Assembly (NCBI GenBank): GCA_050289805.1
Contig: JBNKGL010000020.1
Location: forward strand, 1-64,000
DNA: 64,000 bases
Direction of reading: 5' to 3'
From: JAUILA01 sp050289805
GTDB taxonomy: Bacteria > Bacteroidota > Bacteroidia > Cytophagales > Cyclobacteriaceae
The position numbers and the translations under genes are program-made. Numbering within the stretch: position 1 is the stretch's first letter; the number at the start of each line of letters is the position of its first letter. The notes under the pieces are model-generated. The model was given only the letters and a program-made list of their open reading frames with translations, ran no database searches and was not told where the DNA came from. Positions 8,779-17,753 of this stretch are shown in pieces.

Positions 8779-10632
8779 ATGAATTTTACCAAATTAATTT
8801 CTGAGCTAAAGCGACGTAATGTAATTAAAGTAGCCACTGCGTATGCGATTGTTGGCTGGTTGATCATTCAGATTGTTGTAGCCATTGATGAACCCCTTTC
8901 CTTGCCGCCGTGGTTTGATACAGCCACCATTATCCTCGTGGCGATAGGTTTTCCGATAGCCCTGATCGTAGCATGGGCTTTTGAACTAACGCCGGAAGGA
9001 ATTAAAAAAACCAAGGAAGTTCAAAGCTCGGAATCCATCACCGCATCAACCGGTAATAAACTAACGCGCCTGATTATCGGGGCACTCGTGATTCTGATTG
9101 CCTTTCTGCTGATAGAACGGATATTCTTTGCAGGGGAGTATGGAGAAAATGTTGAGGACATTGTTAACGTCTCAGAAGACTCAACTTCGATAAAAACAGA
9201 CAAATCTGTGGCAGTTTTGCCTTTTGCAGATTTCAGTCCGGATAAAGACCAGGAATGGTTTGCCGACGGCCTTACCGAAGAAATTTTGAATAGCCTGGTT
9301 CGCACACCCGATCTTAAAGTGGCGGCCCGAACATCCTCCTTTAAATACAAGGGCAGCAATGAGGAGATACCGGCTATAGCCAAGGCACTGGGTGTTGATC
9401 ATGTGCTGGAAGGGTCGGTTCGGAGGACGCCCGAACGGTTACGCATCACCGCACAGCTGATCCGTGCGTCTGATGGATTTCATGTCTGGTCGGAAACTTA
9501 TGACAGGACCCCGGATGAAGCAATAGCAATACAGGAAGAACTGGCTATCTCAATTGCCAAGGCTCTCAATACCGCAATGGATTCTTCTGCGCTGGCTGAT
9601 ATGGTCAAGGTGGGAACAGCCTCTATCGATGCTTACAATGCCTATCTTGAAGGCTTGAATACTTTTGTCATCACCCCGGAATCCTCTGAGAGGCAAATCG
9701 CCAACCTGAATAATGCCAGGACCCTGGACCCATCCTTTGCCGAAGCCCACTATGCTGCGGCCAGATACTGGTCACAAAAATTTTCCATCACCCAGATGGG
9801 TGCTTCAGTAGATGAGGACTTTGATGAGGTTGAGAGAAATTTTACATCCAGTATCAGGGATGCAATTCAGAACTCCAACAACCCTGTCGATCAGCTTAAA
9901 TACAGGTTGACCCTGGCTGAATTCAATCTTCGCTGGCAGGAGGCCGAAAAATTATATGATGAGTATTTTGAACAGCGCCCCAATGATTTCGTGATGATGG
10001 AATATTTCATACGGTTGCTGATCAAAACCAAGAGACTGGATAAGGCCAATAGCTTCCTGAAGCGGCTGGACGAAGGACAGGGTGGTAATTATGAAACCAG
10101 GGACTTCCTTGTAAATTTTTATCACAGGGTAAATAATTACAGGGACAGCGAGCGGATAGCCGTCAAGTGGCTGAAGGAAGACCCGACCAATTATCTCCTG
10201 ATGTACCAGGTACAGAGGGCCCTGTTATGGTCGGGCAAAACCGATCTGGCCAGGCAGGCCTATAATAACTTTATCAACTATCGGGACGCCGCAGAAGATG
10301 TGGATTCTTCCCAGGTGTATATTACCACTATACGGCAATTGTGCGGAGAACAAAATAGGAAAGAGGCAGAAGCGATCTTTACTGAATTTAAAAAGAAAAA
10401 ATTCGACGTTTCCACGTCCTGGCATGTGTATCATGCAATGGGGCTGAAAGAAGAAGCGACAGAATTACTCAGGCCGCTTGATACCCCTGAAACTATCAGC
10501 CAGTTCAGTTCATTCATGTGGTACCCACAATTTGATGCCCGACCGTACCCGGAATTGATGAAGATCGTGGAAAGGGAAAATGTGGTTCTTCCGAATCCGG
10601 TAGATCTGCCATTTGCGCTGAAGGATCAGTAA
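8779..10632 (+). CDS. FlgO-like domain/TPR membrane protein
   Basis: A 617-residue protein. It starts with a short basic segment (LKRRNVIKVA) and membrane helices at about 20-35, 47-67 and 97-117, then a FlgO/TolB-N-like domain beginning KSVAVLPFADFSPDKD near 138, with EWFADGLTEEI and a HVLEGSVRR strand. The second half is TPR-like helix repeats. This N-terminal arrangement is common in proteins with an adenylate-cyclase or winged-helix domain, but neither is present here. It may be a scaffold or signalling protein of the inner membrane. The role is not known. A DUF2200 gene follows 31 bases later. Confidence 0.8.
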   Translation: MNFTKLISELKRRNVIKVATAYAIVGWLIIQIVVAIDEPLSLPPWFDTATIILVAIGFPIALIVAWAFELTPEGIKKTKEVQSSESITASTGNKLTRLIIGALVILIAFLLIERIFFAGEYGENVEDIVNVSEDSTSIKTDKSVAVLPFADFSPDKDQEWFADGLTEEILNSLVRTPDLKVAARTSSFKYKGSNEEIPAIAKALGVDHVLEGSVRRTPERLRITAQLIRASDGFHVWSETYDRTPDEAIAIQEELAISIAKALNTAMDSSALADMVKVGTASIDAYNAYLEGLNTFVITPESSERQIANLNNARTLDPSFAEAHYAAARYWSQKFSITQMGASVDEDFDEVERNFTSSIRDAIQNSNNPVDQLKYRLTLAEFNLRWQEAEKLYDEYFEQRPNDFVMMEYFIRLLIKTKRLDKANSFLKRLDEGQGGNYETRDFLVNFYHRVNNYRDSERIAVKWLKEDPTNYLLMYQVQRALLWSGKTDLARQAYNNFINYRDAAEDVDSSQVYITTIRQLCGEQNRKEAEAIFTEFKKKKFDVSTSWHVYHAMGLKEEATELLRPLDTPETISQFSSFMWYPQFDARPYPELMKIVERENVVLPNPVDLPFALKDQ

Positions 10633-10663
10633 ATTATTAATTTTAACAAAGCCAAAGCTGATT

Positions 10664-11014
10664 ATGGATAATTCCCGTGTTTTCAAAATGTCATTCGCAG
10701 GTGTCTATCCCCATTATATCACCAAGGCGGAAAAGAAGGGGCGTACGAAGGAGGAGGTCGACACAGTCATTTGCTGGCTGACTGGCTATGACCGGCAAGC
10801 GCTGCAGGCGCAGATTGACAACAGGACCAATTTTGAGGACTTTTTCGCACAGGCCCCGCATCTTAATCCCAATGCATCAAAAATTACAGGGGTTATTTGC
10901 GGCTATCGCGTTGAGGAGATTGAGGATCCCGTGGTCCAAAAAGCAAGGTACCTCGACAAGCTGATTGATGAACTTGCCAAGGGTAGAAAGATGGAGAAGA
11001 TATTGCGGGAGTAA
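10664..11014 (+). CDS. DUF2200 family protein
   Basis: A 116-residue soluble protein that matches DUF2200 over its whole length, with the typical start RVFKMSFAGVYPHY, the KAEKKGRTKEEVD segment and the CWLTGYD block followed by a C-terminal region ending near ILRE. Members are small cytoplasmic proteins of unknown function. It follows the FlgO/TPR gene by 31 bases and probably shares its transcript. Confidence 0.88.
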   Translation: MDNSRVFKMSFAGVYPHYITKAEKKGRTKEEVDTVICWLTGYDRQALQAQIDNRTNFEDFFAQAPHLNPNASKITGVICGYRVEEIEDPVVQKARYLDKLIDELAKGRKMEKILRE

Positions 11015-11069
11015 AAATTCAAGGTTCTTCGACACTAAAGATTTTCATTTCACTTGTTGAAAATTTCCA

Positions 11070-11093
11070 GCCTGAGCCTTTAAAAGCTCAGGC
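11070..11093. terminator. Hairpin between convergent genes
   Basis: GCCTGAGC (11070-11077) and GCTCAGGC (11086-11093) form a perfect eight-base stem in the gap between the DUF2200 gene and the SusD gene. No long T run follows on either strand, so it is a weak or accessory terminator at best. Confidence 0.4.
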
Positions 11094-11105
11094 ATACCTC
11101 CATTG

Positions 11106-12647
11106 TTAATTTCCTCCCAGTTTTGGATTGCGCAGGACTTCTTCGACAGGTATCGGGGCGTAATAGTTATCCGGATCCATACTTCCAAGTATTGGCAAGT
11201 CCCTGGGATCTTTATTGGCATTAGCTTCTGCTACTTTCTCGAGCCGGGTCAGATCAAACCAGCGCTTTAGTTCTCCTACTAACTCCCAACCCCTCTCGTC
11301 CAAAACCGCTTCCTGAAAAGCTGTTGCGCTAAGACCCGGAGTAAGGTCAACCGATGCATCGGGCATATCCGGGTCAAGACCCATCGCTCTGCGCTTCACC
11401 ATATTAATTGCTTCGTAAGCTGATGCATCCGGTGCGCCAGCCATGGCCTGGGCTTCGGCATAAATTAAAAGTACTTCAGCATATCGCATCAACTGACGAT
11501 TTCTTGAGGTTAATACCGGATGGCCTTCCCAGGTAGGTGTTCCCGGAACTGATCCTTCATAAAACTTGCTCAGGTGAGGATGTCGGGTATTAAAATTTTC
11601 CCAGGTTAGGATTGAGCCATTCGGCTGTTTGACTTCTGTCAGGAAGTAGGCATCTTTTCGGGGACCTTCAGGGAAGTTTTTAAAGAAATTGATTTCGATG
11701 AAATAGTCACTGAATCTTCTCTGGCTATTTGGCAGGAACGACGCTGGCTTTGCGGGGGCAGAACCAAAGGTCGAGGTAAATCTGTTATCACCACAATCGC
11801 TAAGTGAGCAAAACTCAAAACCAAAGATAAATTCATTATCACCTTCATTCGCTAAATCCCAGAGGGTTTTAATGTCAGGATAAAGATCATAAAGTCCGGA
11901 ATTCATTACTTCAAGGGCTTTGTCCCTGGCCAGTGCATACTTGTCTGTTTGCTTAAGTGGCCAGCCGCCCATTGTCAGATATACCTTTGCCAGGAATGCC
12001 TTGGCTGCATACTTGCTGGGTTTACTATTGCGATCCTGTGTTTCCGGTAAATTGATCTCCGCAAAAGTAAAGTCATCAATAATCAGCTCGTAAATGTCCT
12101 GAACAGGAGACAATCCAATTTCAGGATCAATTTCTGTGGAGGTAACCAAGGGTACTTCACCAAATACCCTTACCAACCAGAAGTAGGACCAACCGCGTAG
12201 AAAATGTACTTCTGCGAGTAATTCGTCTACTTGTTCCTGGCTGGCTTCAACATTAGTTGCTGATTCAAGAACAGTATTCGCCGCCCGGATTACAGCGTAG
12301 GGCATCATCCATGAACTCCATAAAACAGCACTATTGTTGCCATCTTTTGTGAATTGGTCAAATTGACGCCACTCCTCTTTACTTCCTCCCGCAAGAGTAG
12401 TCAAATCATCACCGCCAGTCAATGCGGCATACATTCTAGCGCTACCGATGAACCTGAATTGAGCTGCCTCGTCTGTTCCGTATAAGAATGAACTGTAAAC
12501 ACCGTTTACCCCTACCTGTAATGCATCTAATGACTCGTAGAATCCGTTACTGCTTAAAAGTGCTTTGGGCTCTTCATTCAAATCCAGGCACCCTGCAAAT
12601 GGCATTATAATGATCAGGCAAATCGTTTTGTATAAATATCTTTTCAT
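11106..12647 (-). CDS. SusD/RagB family nutrient-binding outer-membrane lipoprotein
   Basis: A 513-residue protein with a lipoprotein signal (FAGC, Cys20), DLNEEPKALLSSNGFY at the mature N-terminus and TPR-type helices. Its C-terminal RagB/SusD region includes the ELVGELKRWFDLTRL stretch typical of the family. SusD proteins sit on top of the SusC barrel and capture glycans or peptides. It lies 12 bases after the SusC gene and forms the classic pair. There is no sigma/anti-sigma pair or hydrolase next to it, so the ligand cannot be inferred from context. Confidence 0.95.
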   Translation of the reverse strand: MKRYLYKTICLIIIMPFAGCLDLNEEPKALLSSNGFYESLDALQVGVNGVYSSFLYGTDEAAQFRFIGSARMYAALTGGDDLTTLAGGSKEEWRQFDQFTKDGNNSAVLWSSWMMPYAVIRAANTVLESATNVEASQEQVDELLAEVHFLRGWSYFWLVRVFGEVPLVTSTEIDPEIGLSPVQDIYELIIDDFTFAEINLPETQDRNSKPSKYAAKAFLAKVYLTMGGWPLKQTDKYALARDKALEVMNSGLYDLYPDIKTLWDLANEGDNEFIFGFEFCSLSDCGDNRFTSTFGSAPAKPASFLPNSQRRFSDYFIEINFFKNFPEGPRKDAYFLTEVKQPNGSILTWENFNTRHPHLSKFYEGSVPGTPTWEGHPVLTSRNRQLMRYAEVLLIYAEAQAMAGAPDASAYEAINMVKRRAMGLDPDMPDASVDLTPGLSATAFQEAVLDERGWELVGELKRWFDLTRLEKVAEANANKDPRDLPILGSMDPDNYYAPIPVEEVLRNPKLGGN

Positions 12648-12659
12648 CTTTCAGGTTTT

Positions 12660-15600
12660 TTAAAGTCCGATTTTAACTCCGATAATGTAAGAACGCGCGT
12701 TTGGATAGGCTCCATTGTCGAGGCCGACTGCTACGTCATCACTTATTTCAGTGGATGATACTTCAGGATCATAGCCTGAATAATTTGTCATTGTCAGCAG
12801 GTTTTGACCGCTCAAATAGATATTTGTACGTCGTAAACCAATCCTGGAAAGCACCGAAGTTGGTATGTCATACCCGAGGGTTATATTTCTCAGGCGTACA
12901 AAACTTCCGTCTTCAATAAATTGACTGGATGAGAGCCTGGTATTGCTTGTTGTGGTAAATCCGGGAATTTCTGAATTTTCGTTTTCAGGTGTCCATCTGT
13001 TCAGGATATCCCTGTTCGTGGCATTCCTTATATCTGCCCCACCAGCAGTTGTCCAGTATTTGTTAAAATTAAAAACCTCGTTTCCATGTACGCCCTGGAA
13101 AAATAAGTTTAAGCTAATGCCCTTATATTCGAAAATTGAATTAAAACCCCATATAAAATTAGGTTGAGCATTACCTATAACGGCCACATCTTCAAAGTTT
13201 ATAACGGAATCACCATTGATGTCAGCATAACGTGCATCGCCTGGAGAACTTCCATAAACGCCTGCGAGGTCAGCTTCGCTTGATTTCCAGACTCCTTCAT
13301 AAACATAACCGGCGAACTGGCCCAGAGGACCGCCTTCGCTGAGGACAAATGGATTAACATCGGTAACCGAAGGGGAAAAATCATCCCTAACAAACAGTAC
13401 GCTATCTTCTCCTAATGAAAGAACTTTATTTCTATTCATCGAAAGATTAAAATTAGCGTGTACTCTGAAGTCCCCTATTGCTTCGGTGTAACCCAGGACC
13501 ATTTCAAATCCTTTGTTTTCAACCTCGCCAATATTCCTGAGTACAGATCCCCCGCCATCGTAGAGAGGCAGCTGAACACTTAAATGCAGGTCTTCGGTAT
13601 TCTTTTTATAAAAATCAAATGACGCGTTCAGCTTGCCCCGGAGGAATGAAGCATCCACACCAAGATCAACCTGTGTAGTTACTTCCCACCGCAAATCTTT
13701 GTTCGAAGGGGCTGAAGGAATTACAGTGGGTGACAATTGCGTGCCATTCAGCGGGAATGCAGCAACCCTGATTCTCTCAATGGTGCCGAAGGGAGGTACT
13801 GCCTGACTGCCGGTTTGTCCATAACTTCCTCGTATTTTCAGGTCTGAAAGCCAGTTTGAATTGTGAAGAAATGACTCCTCAGTCACTCTCCATCCAATAG
13901 CTACCGATGGGAATGTGCCGTAGCGGTTTTCTTCTGCAAATCTTGAAGATCCGTCAGTTCTTACAGAGGCTGTGAGTAAATACTTACCCCGGAAAGCGTA
14001 ATTTACACGACCAACGTAGGACTGCAGAGCCCACTCGGAATATCCGGATGTCAGGACCGGTGAACCTCCCAGGGACAGGTTGTAGTATCCCAGCGAAGTG
14101 CTGATCAAATCGCTGGTGGATGAGTTATTTGATTTGCTTGTAAAAGCCTGCTGCTCATAAATAAATGTGGCATTCAGCGAATGATCATCTTTGATAACCT
14201 TTTGATAGGTCAGCTGATTCGTATTCTGCCAGTTCACAATACTCGAGTTGCCAACGCGTATGATTGACGTTGAAGGGCTTGCGCCGGGGAAATTCCTGTC
14301 GAAGGTATTGGTTTCATCATCTATCAGGTTAACCCCACCACTTATCCTGGCAGTCAGACCTTCAAAAATTTTAATTTCTGTGTATACATTCCCCAGAAAA
14401 TAATTTCGAAAATCTTCGGTGTTTCGCTCTTCTACAGTGAATATGGGATTTGCGGTAACAGCGCCGTAAGCGCCATTAGGTGCTGAATAATCTCCTGAAA
14501 GGGGGTCCTTCACGGGAAGGTTAGGGGCCCACCCAAGCGCTCCCACTACGGGGCCTCCGGTACCAGCATATCGTTTAGTATTTAAATTATTCTCTCTTGT
14601 GAAGTAGAGGTTGGTTCCGACTTTAATAAAATCCCTCACATCGGAATCAATATTTGTTCGGAATCCATACCTTTTATAGGATGAATTTCGAATTATACCT
14701 TTCTGATTTGAATAGTTTCCTGAAATGTAATAATTGGTTTTTTCACCAGCGCCGCTGATGGTAAGCTTCGCATTCTGTGTATATCCCTGTTGGAATAATT
14801 CGTCCTGCCAATCTGTTCCGCCGTTTCTCCTGAATGAATCAATTTCATCCTGGGTAAAGAATGGAGTATTTCCCAGCGCCAGCTGCTTTTCGTTAACCAC
14901 CTGCATATAATCAGCAGCATTCAATAAGTCTATTTTCTTTGAGACTTCATCCGCGCTGTAGAAATAATCAAAATCGATCTTTGCTTCTCCTTTCTCTGCC
15001 CGCCTGGTTGTAATGATGATTACCCCGTTGGCGCCTCTTGAACCATAAATGGAAGTTGCCGAAGCATCTTTGAGTACTTCCAGGGTTGCAATGTCATCCG
15101 GGTCTACATTTCGGATATCTGCACCGATAAATCCGTCGATTACATAGAGTGGTTCACTGCTTCCATTAATTGAGTTTGAGCCACGAATTCTGATTCTTAT
15201 CGGAGCTCCCGGGGAGCCGTTCGACCTGTTGACAAAAACACCTGCCGTTCGGCCATTTAATGCGTCCTCGACACGAATCATCGGCTGATCCTCGAAATCT
15301 TCAGTTCTGAGTGGAACTACAGAACCAGTCAGATCACTCTTTTTTACGGTGCCATAACCTAAGATAACTATCTCATCTAATTGCTGAATATCAGTCGTGA
15401 GAATAATCGTCAGGTTTCGGCTCGCAGGAACTTCCAGGGTTTCATAACCAAGGTAACTTACAACCAGTATCGCCCGATTGCTCTGAACGGATAAGTTGAA
15501 TTTGCCATCCAAATCAGTTATTGTTCCGTTTGAAGTGCCTTTTTCCATGACTGTCGCTCCTGCCAGCGGTTCGCCTGAGGCACTTTTCACTACCCCTCCT

Positions 15601-15677
15601 ATATCCTGTTGCGCTATCGCAACTGAGAAAGAAGCGAGGTAGAAAAGCACAAAACTCAATTTTCGGATCATATTCAA
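12660..15677 (-). CDS. SusC/RagA family TonB-linked outer-membrane transporter
   Basis: A 1005-residue protein. After the signal peptide (SVAIAQQ) comes a carboxypeptidase-regulatory-like domain (about 24-110, GEPLAGATVMEKGTSNG), then the SusC signature DEIVILGYGTVKKSDLTGSV, the plug domain (RIRGSNSINGSSEPLYVIDG) and the TonB-dependent barrel ending in a hydrophobic strand (GVKIGL). It imports a ligand captured by the SusD partner using TonB energy. The N-terminal signalling extension (STN) found in self-regulating SusC proteins is absent, so control is likely by another route. SusD follows 12 bases downstream. Confidence 0.96.
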   Translation of the reverse strand: MNMIRKLSFVLFYLASFSVAIAQQDIGGVVKSASGEPLAGATVMEKGTSNGTITDLDGKFNLSVQSNRAILVVSYLGYETLEVPASRNLTIILTTDIQQLDEIVILGYGTVKKSDLTGSVVPLRTEDFEDQPMIRVEDALNGRTAGVFVNRSNGSPGAPIRIRIRGSNSINGSSEPLYVIDGFIGADIRNVDPDDIATLEVLKDASATSIYGSRGANGVIIITTRRAEKGEAKIDFDYFYSADEVSKKIDLLNAADYMQVVNEKQLALGNTPFFTQDEIDSFRRNGGTDWQDELFQQGYTQNAKLTISGAGEKTNYYISGNYSNQKGIIRNSSYKRYGFRTNIDSDVRDFIKVGTNLYFTRENNLNTKRYAGTGGPVVGALGWAPNLPVKDPLSGDYSAPNGAYGAVTANPIFTVEERNTEDFRNYFLGNVYTEIKIFEGLTARISGGVNLIDDETNTFDRNFPGASPSTSIIRVGNSSIVNWQNTNQLTYQKVIKDDHSLNATFIYEQQAFTSKSNNSSTSDLISTSLGYYNLSLGGSPVLTSGYSEWALQSYVGRVNYAFRGKYLLTASVRTDGSSRFAEENRYGTFPSVAIGWRVTEESFLHNSNWLSDLKIRGSYGQTGSQAVPPFGTIERIRVAAFPLNGTQLSPTVIPSAPSNKDLRWEVTTQVDLGVDASFLRGKLNASFDFYKKNTEDLHLSVQLPLYDGGGSVLRNIGEVENKGFEMVLGYTEAIGDFRVHANFNLSMNRNKVLSLGEDSVLFVRDDFSPSVTDVNPFVLSEGGPLGQFAGYVYEGVWKSSEADLAGVYGSSPGDARYADINGDSVINFEDVAVIGNAQPNFIWGFNSIFEYKGISLNLFFQGVHGNEVFNFNKYWTTAGGADIRNATNRDILNRWTPENENSEIPGFTTTSNTRLSSSQFIEDGSFVRLRNITLGYDIPTSVLSRIGLRRTNIYLSGQNLLTMTNYSGYDPEVSSTEISDDVAVGLDNGAYPNARSYIIGVKIGL

Positions 15678-15754
15678 TTATTACTTGTTGGGTCGATGTT
15701 CGATGAATGCTATTTGGGTGTAGCAGGTCTATTTACACAGATGACAGGCAAAAT

Positions 15755-15786
15755 CAAAATTTGTCCCAATAAGTAAATAATCGCAA
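15755..15786 (-). promoter_or_regulatory. Possible promoter of the susC/susD operon
   Basis: Read on the minus strand, TTG (15786-15784) is followed after 21 bases by AAATTTTG (15762-15755), one mismatch from the Bacteroidota -7 element TANNTTTG. It would leave a leader of about 70 bases before the SusC ATG. The evidence is only the motif and spacing. Confidence 0.35.
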
Positions 15787-15799
15787 CTTTAGTATGCGA

Positions 15800-16285
15800 A
15801 TGAACACACCTCAAAATATGAGTATCATGAAAAGAATAAAATACCAGGTGAGCATCGATGCGCCCGCGGCCAAAGTATATGATGTTATGCTCGGCGCTAC
15901 CGATAAATCTACGTATGAGCAATGGACGGCCATCTTCAACCCGACATCCAGTTATGAGGGCAGCTGGGAGAAGGGCAGTAAAATTCTCTTCGTTGGAGTG
16001 GATGATAAAGGAGAAAAGGGTGGGATGGTTTCCAGGATCAGCGAAAACATTCCCAACCAATTTGTTTCGATTCAGCACTATGGGATGTTACAGGGCGGCA
16101 AGGAGATTACCGAAGGCCCGGAAGTAGAACCATGGGCTAATGCATTCGAGAACTATGTCTTCGAAGACAAGGATGGAATTACCACCGTTACGGTTGAACT
16201 CGACACCTCGGAAGACTATTTAGACTATATGGATCAGGCCTATCCAAAGGCGCTTGGCAAATTGAAGGAGATATGTGAAGTTTAG
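15800..16285 (+). CDS. SRPBCC (START-like) domain protein
   Basis: A protein of about 155-163 residues; possible starts are ATGs at 15794, 15800, 15818 and 15827. The last (MKRIKYQVSIDAPAAKVYD) begins right at the domain and may be the true one. The sequence follows the SRPBCC/AHSA1-like fold: beta-strand YQVSIDAPAAKVYDVM, a W-rich middle (YEGSWEKGSKILF) and a C-terminal helix (YLDYMDQAYPKALGKLKEIC). The fold binds hydrophobic ligands in a deep pocket. The ligand is unknown. It is divergent from susC and closely followed by a membrane protein gene. Confidence 0.8.
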   Translation: MNTPQNMSIMKRIKYQVSIDAPAAKVYDVMLGATDKSTYEQWTAIFNPTSSYEGSWEKGSKILFVGVDDKGEKGGMVSRISENIPNQFVSIQHYGMLQGGKEITEGPEVEPWANAFENYVFEDKDGITTVTVELDTSEDYLDYMDQAYPKALGKLKEICEV

Positions 16286-16286
16286 G

Positions 16287-16754
16287 ATGAAATTGAATCG
16301 AAGAAAGGTATATTTTTTTATTGCTCTGATAGCCACGTTAAGTACTACTCTGCTTTTGGTTATGGGTTCACCTTTACTTACAGTAGCCCTGGATAGTGAT
16401 AATTCTATTCCCCTGGGAACTCTGATCACCTGGATTGGAATGATTTCATTACCCTCTGCAGTATATTTTGGAATTAAGGAGCTCAGGAACCCAACCGGAA
16501 AACTATACAGTATTCTCTCGGTATTTCTTAAAATCATCATTGTACTTGGAATTCTTTGGGTACCCTTATCATATGCACTTGCGGGTAATCTTTCATTCTC
16601 GTTTTCCGAAAAGGAAACATTTCAGGGTGGACAAACAGCGATGCGATGGTTCTGGCGGTTAAGTTATGGAATTGCAATTGGATCCATCCTTGTTCTGGTC
16701 GTCTATTGGATTTCATTGCTTTTCATAAAGAGAAAAACAGAAGGTGATATTTAA
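16287..16754 (+). CDS. Small membrane protein of unknown function
   Basis: About 155 residues from the ATG at 16287; a GTG at 16275 would overlap the SRPBCC stop by 11 bases. Four predicted membrane segments lie at about 10-30, 45-65, 78-100 and 118-145. No motif or family is recognised. The one-base gap from the SRPBCC stop suggests joint transcription. Confidence 0.6.
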   Translation: MKLNRRKVYFFIALIATLSTTLLLVMGSPLLTVALDSDNSIPLGTLITWIGMISLPSAVYFGIKELRNPTGKLYSILSVFLKIIIVLGILWVPLSYALAGNLSFSFSEKETFQGGQTAMRWFWRLSYGIAIGSILVLVVYWISLLFIKRKTEGDI

Positions 16755-16863
16755 TCGCTGAAATGGTAGTGGATTGGATTTTATATCAGCCTCTTATGAT
16801 CACATTTTAACCTCACGGATATAGCATACTCTTCTTAAATTTGAAAAATTAGCTGAATGGGTG

Positions 16864-16894
16864 TTGCATAATAGACAGCCTTCACCTAGATTTG
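16864..16894 (+). promoter_or_regulatory. Bacteroidota-type promoter of the initiator tRNA gene
   Basis: TTG at 16864-16866, a 20-base spacer and TAGATTTG at 16887-16894 match the Bacteroidota consensus TTTG-N(19-21)-TANNTTTG exactly at the -7 element. Transcription should begin near 16900, about 45 bases before the tRNA. Confidence 0.75.
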
Positions 16895-16944
16895 TAGTCC
16901 GATTAAGAAAAATATCAGCCAAATGAGGTTGATTCAAGATATAT

Positions 16945-17017
<73 letters not shown>

Positions 17018-17021
17018 CTAT

Positions 17022-17074
17022 AAACAGTTTGAGTTTGGAGCATACAGTGTGCCAAACCAAACTGTTTTTTTTTT
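17022..17074 (+). terminator. Nested-stem intrinsic terminator after tRNA-fMet
   Basis: AAACAGTTTG (17022-17031) pairs with CAAACTGTTT (17058-17067). Inside it GTTTGG pairs with CCAAAC around a 13-base loop. Ten T residues follow (17065-17074). This is a textbook Rho-independent terminator starting four bases after the tRNA. Confidence 0.85.
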
Positions 17075-17181
17075 GAGCATACTTATTCTCAGTATAACAA
17101 TCCAAACTGTTTATCCCTCTTGCTGTTGCTAAAACACGAACTCTAATTCCGTTCTGTCCGGCTGAGCATTTAGATTATGCA

Positions 17182-17538
17182 ATGTTTGATTTCGAAAAGC
17201 TAATTGTCTATCAAAAAGCATTGAAGTTTAATGCCCTTATTCAAAATCAGCTAATAAATGCGTATAAGCCGGAAAAAACGGTACGGTATCAATTATCCAG
17301 GGCTTCTCTCAGTGTAATGCTGAATATTGCTGAGGGATCAGGCCGGTTTTCCCCAAGGGACAAAAGAAACTTTTATATCATTGCCCGCGGATCCGTATTC
17401 GAATGTGTGGCGATTTGTGATTATTTGGCTCAGGATGGATTGATCTCAGTTGATATTCACCGGGAGGTGTATGCCCAAGCCGAGGAGATCTCAAAAATGC
17501 TATTTTCATTGATTCGACAGTTGGAAAGCCAAAGCTAA
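17182..17538 (+). CDS. Four-helix-bundle protein (23S rRNA intervening-sequence type)
   Basis: A 118-residue protein matching the family first described from 23S rRNA intervening sequences: FEKLIVYQKAL at the start, YQLSRASLSVMLNIAEGSGR in the middle and FYIIARGSVFECVA after it. The fold is a helical bundle that forms rings. Members occur widely in Bacteroidota, often as isolated genes and sometimes within variable regions. No function is established. It lies about 110 bases after the tRNA terminator and ahead of a recombinase remnant on the other strand. Confidence 0.9.
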   Translation: MFDFEKLIVYQKALKFNALIQNQLINAYKPEKTVRYQLSRASLSVMLNIAEGSGRFSPRDKRNFYIIARGSVFECVAICDYLAQDGLISVDIHREVYAQAEEISKMLFSLIRQLESQS

Positions 17539-17634
17539 AGACTCATCCGCGTCCAAATAGATGAAATTGTCCTGGTAGTTAATGGTTGTCTTCAAATCCG
17601 AATGACGGAATAATTCCTAAAACATCAAAGGATT
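17506..17634 (-). pseudogene. Remnant of a tyrosine recombinase (C-terminal tail)
   Basis: Reading the minus strand in one frame gives NPLMF, a stop (TAG at 17619-17617), ELFRHSDLKTTINYQDNF and then a run ending DESLALAFQLSNQ and a stop at 17508-17506. RHSD-x-KTT-x-x-Y is the conserved end of phage-type integrases: box II His and, nine residues on, the nucleophile Tyr. No other part of the recombinase is found upstream, where a terminator lies. The fragment is broken by an internal stop and overlaps the 3' end of the four-helix gene on the opposite strand. Confidence 0.6.
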
Positions 17635-17673
17635 GATCTTGTCTCAAGTGTTATTTCCAAAAATTGGAGCACT

Positions 17674-17716
17674 AAAAAGCCCTGAAGTGAACTTATTCTA
17701 CTTCAGGGCTTTTTTT
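17674..17716. terminator. Bidirectional intrinsic terminator
   Basis: AGCCCTGAAGT (17678-17688) pairs perfectly with ACTTCAGGGCT (17700-17710). Five A residues precede the stem and seven T residues follow, so it can end transcripts from either side. On the minus strand it lies 38 bases after the sulfatase stop codon. Confidence 0.85.
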
Positions 17717-17753
17717 GACCTTTTATTCCTAATTATAGATTCTTTCCTTTCAA

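Noticed and set aside
11106..15677. A full polysaccharide-utilisation locus
   Set aside because: Only SusC and SusD are present; there is no regulator or enzyme adjacent to them, so I report an orphan pair only.
17100..17120. A second AAACTGTTTA as a tRNA attachment-site repeat
   Set aside because: It matches one arm of the terminator but not the tRNA 3' end, so it does not mark an integration boundary.
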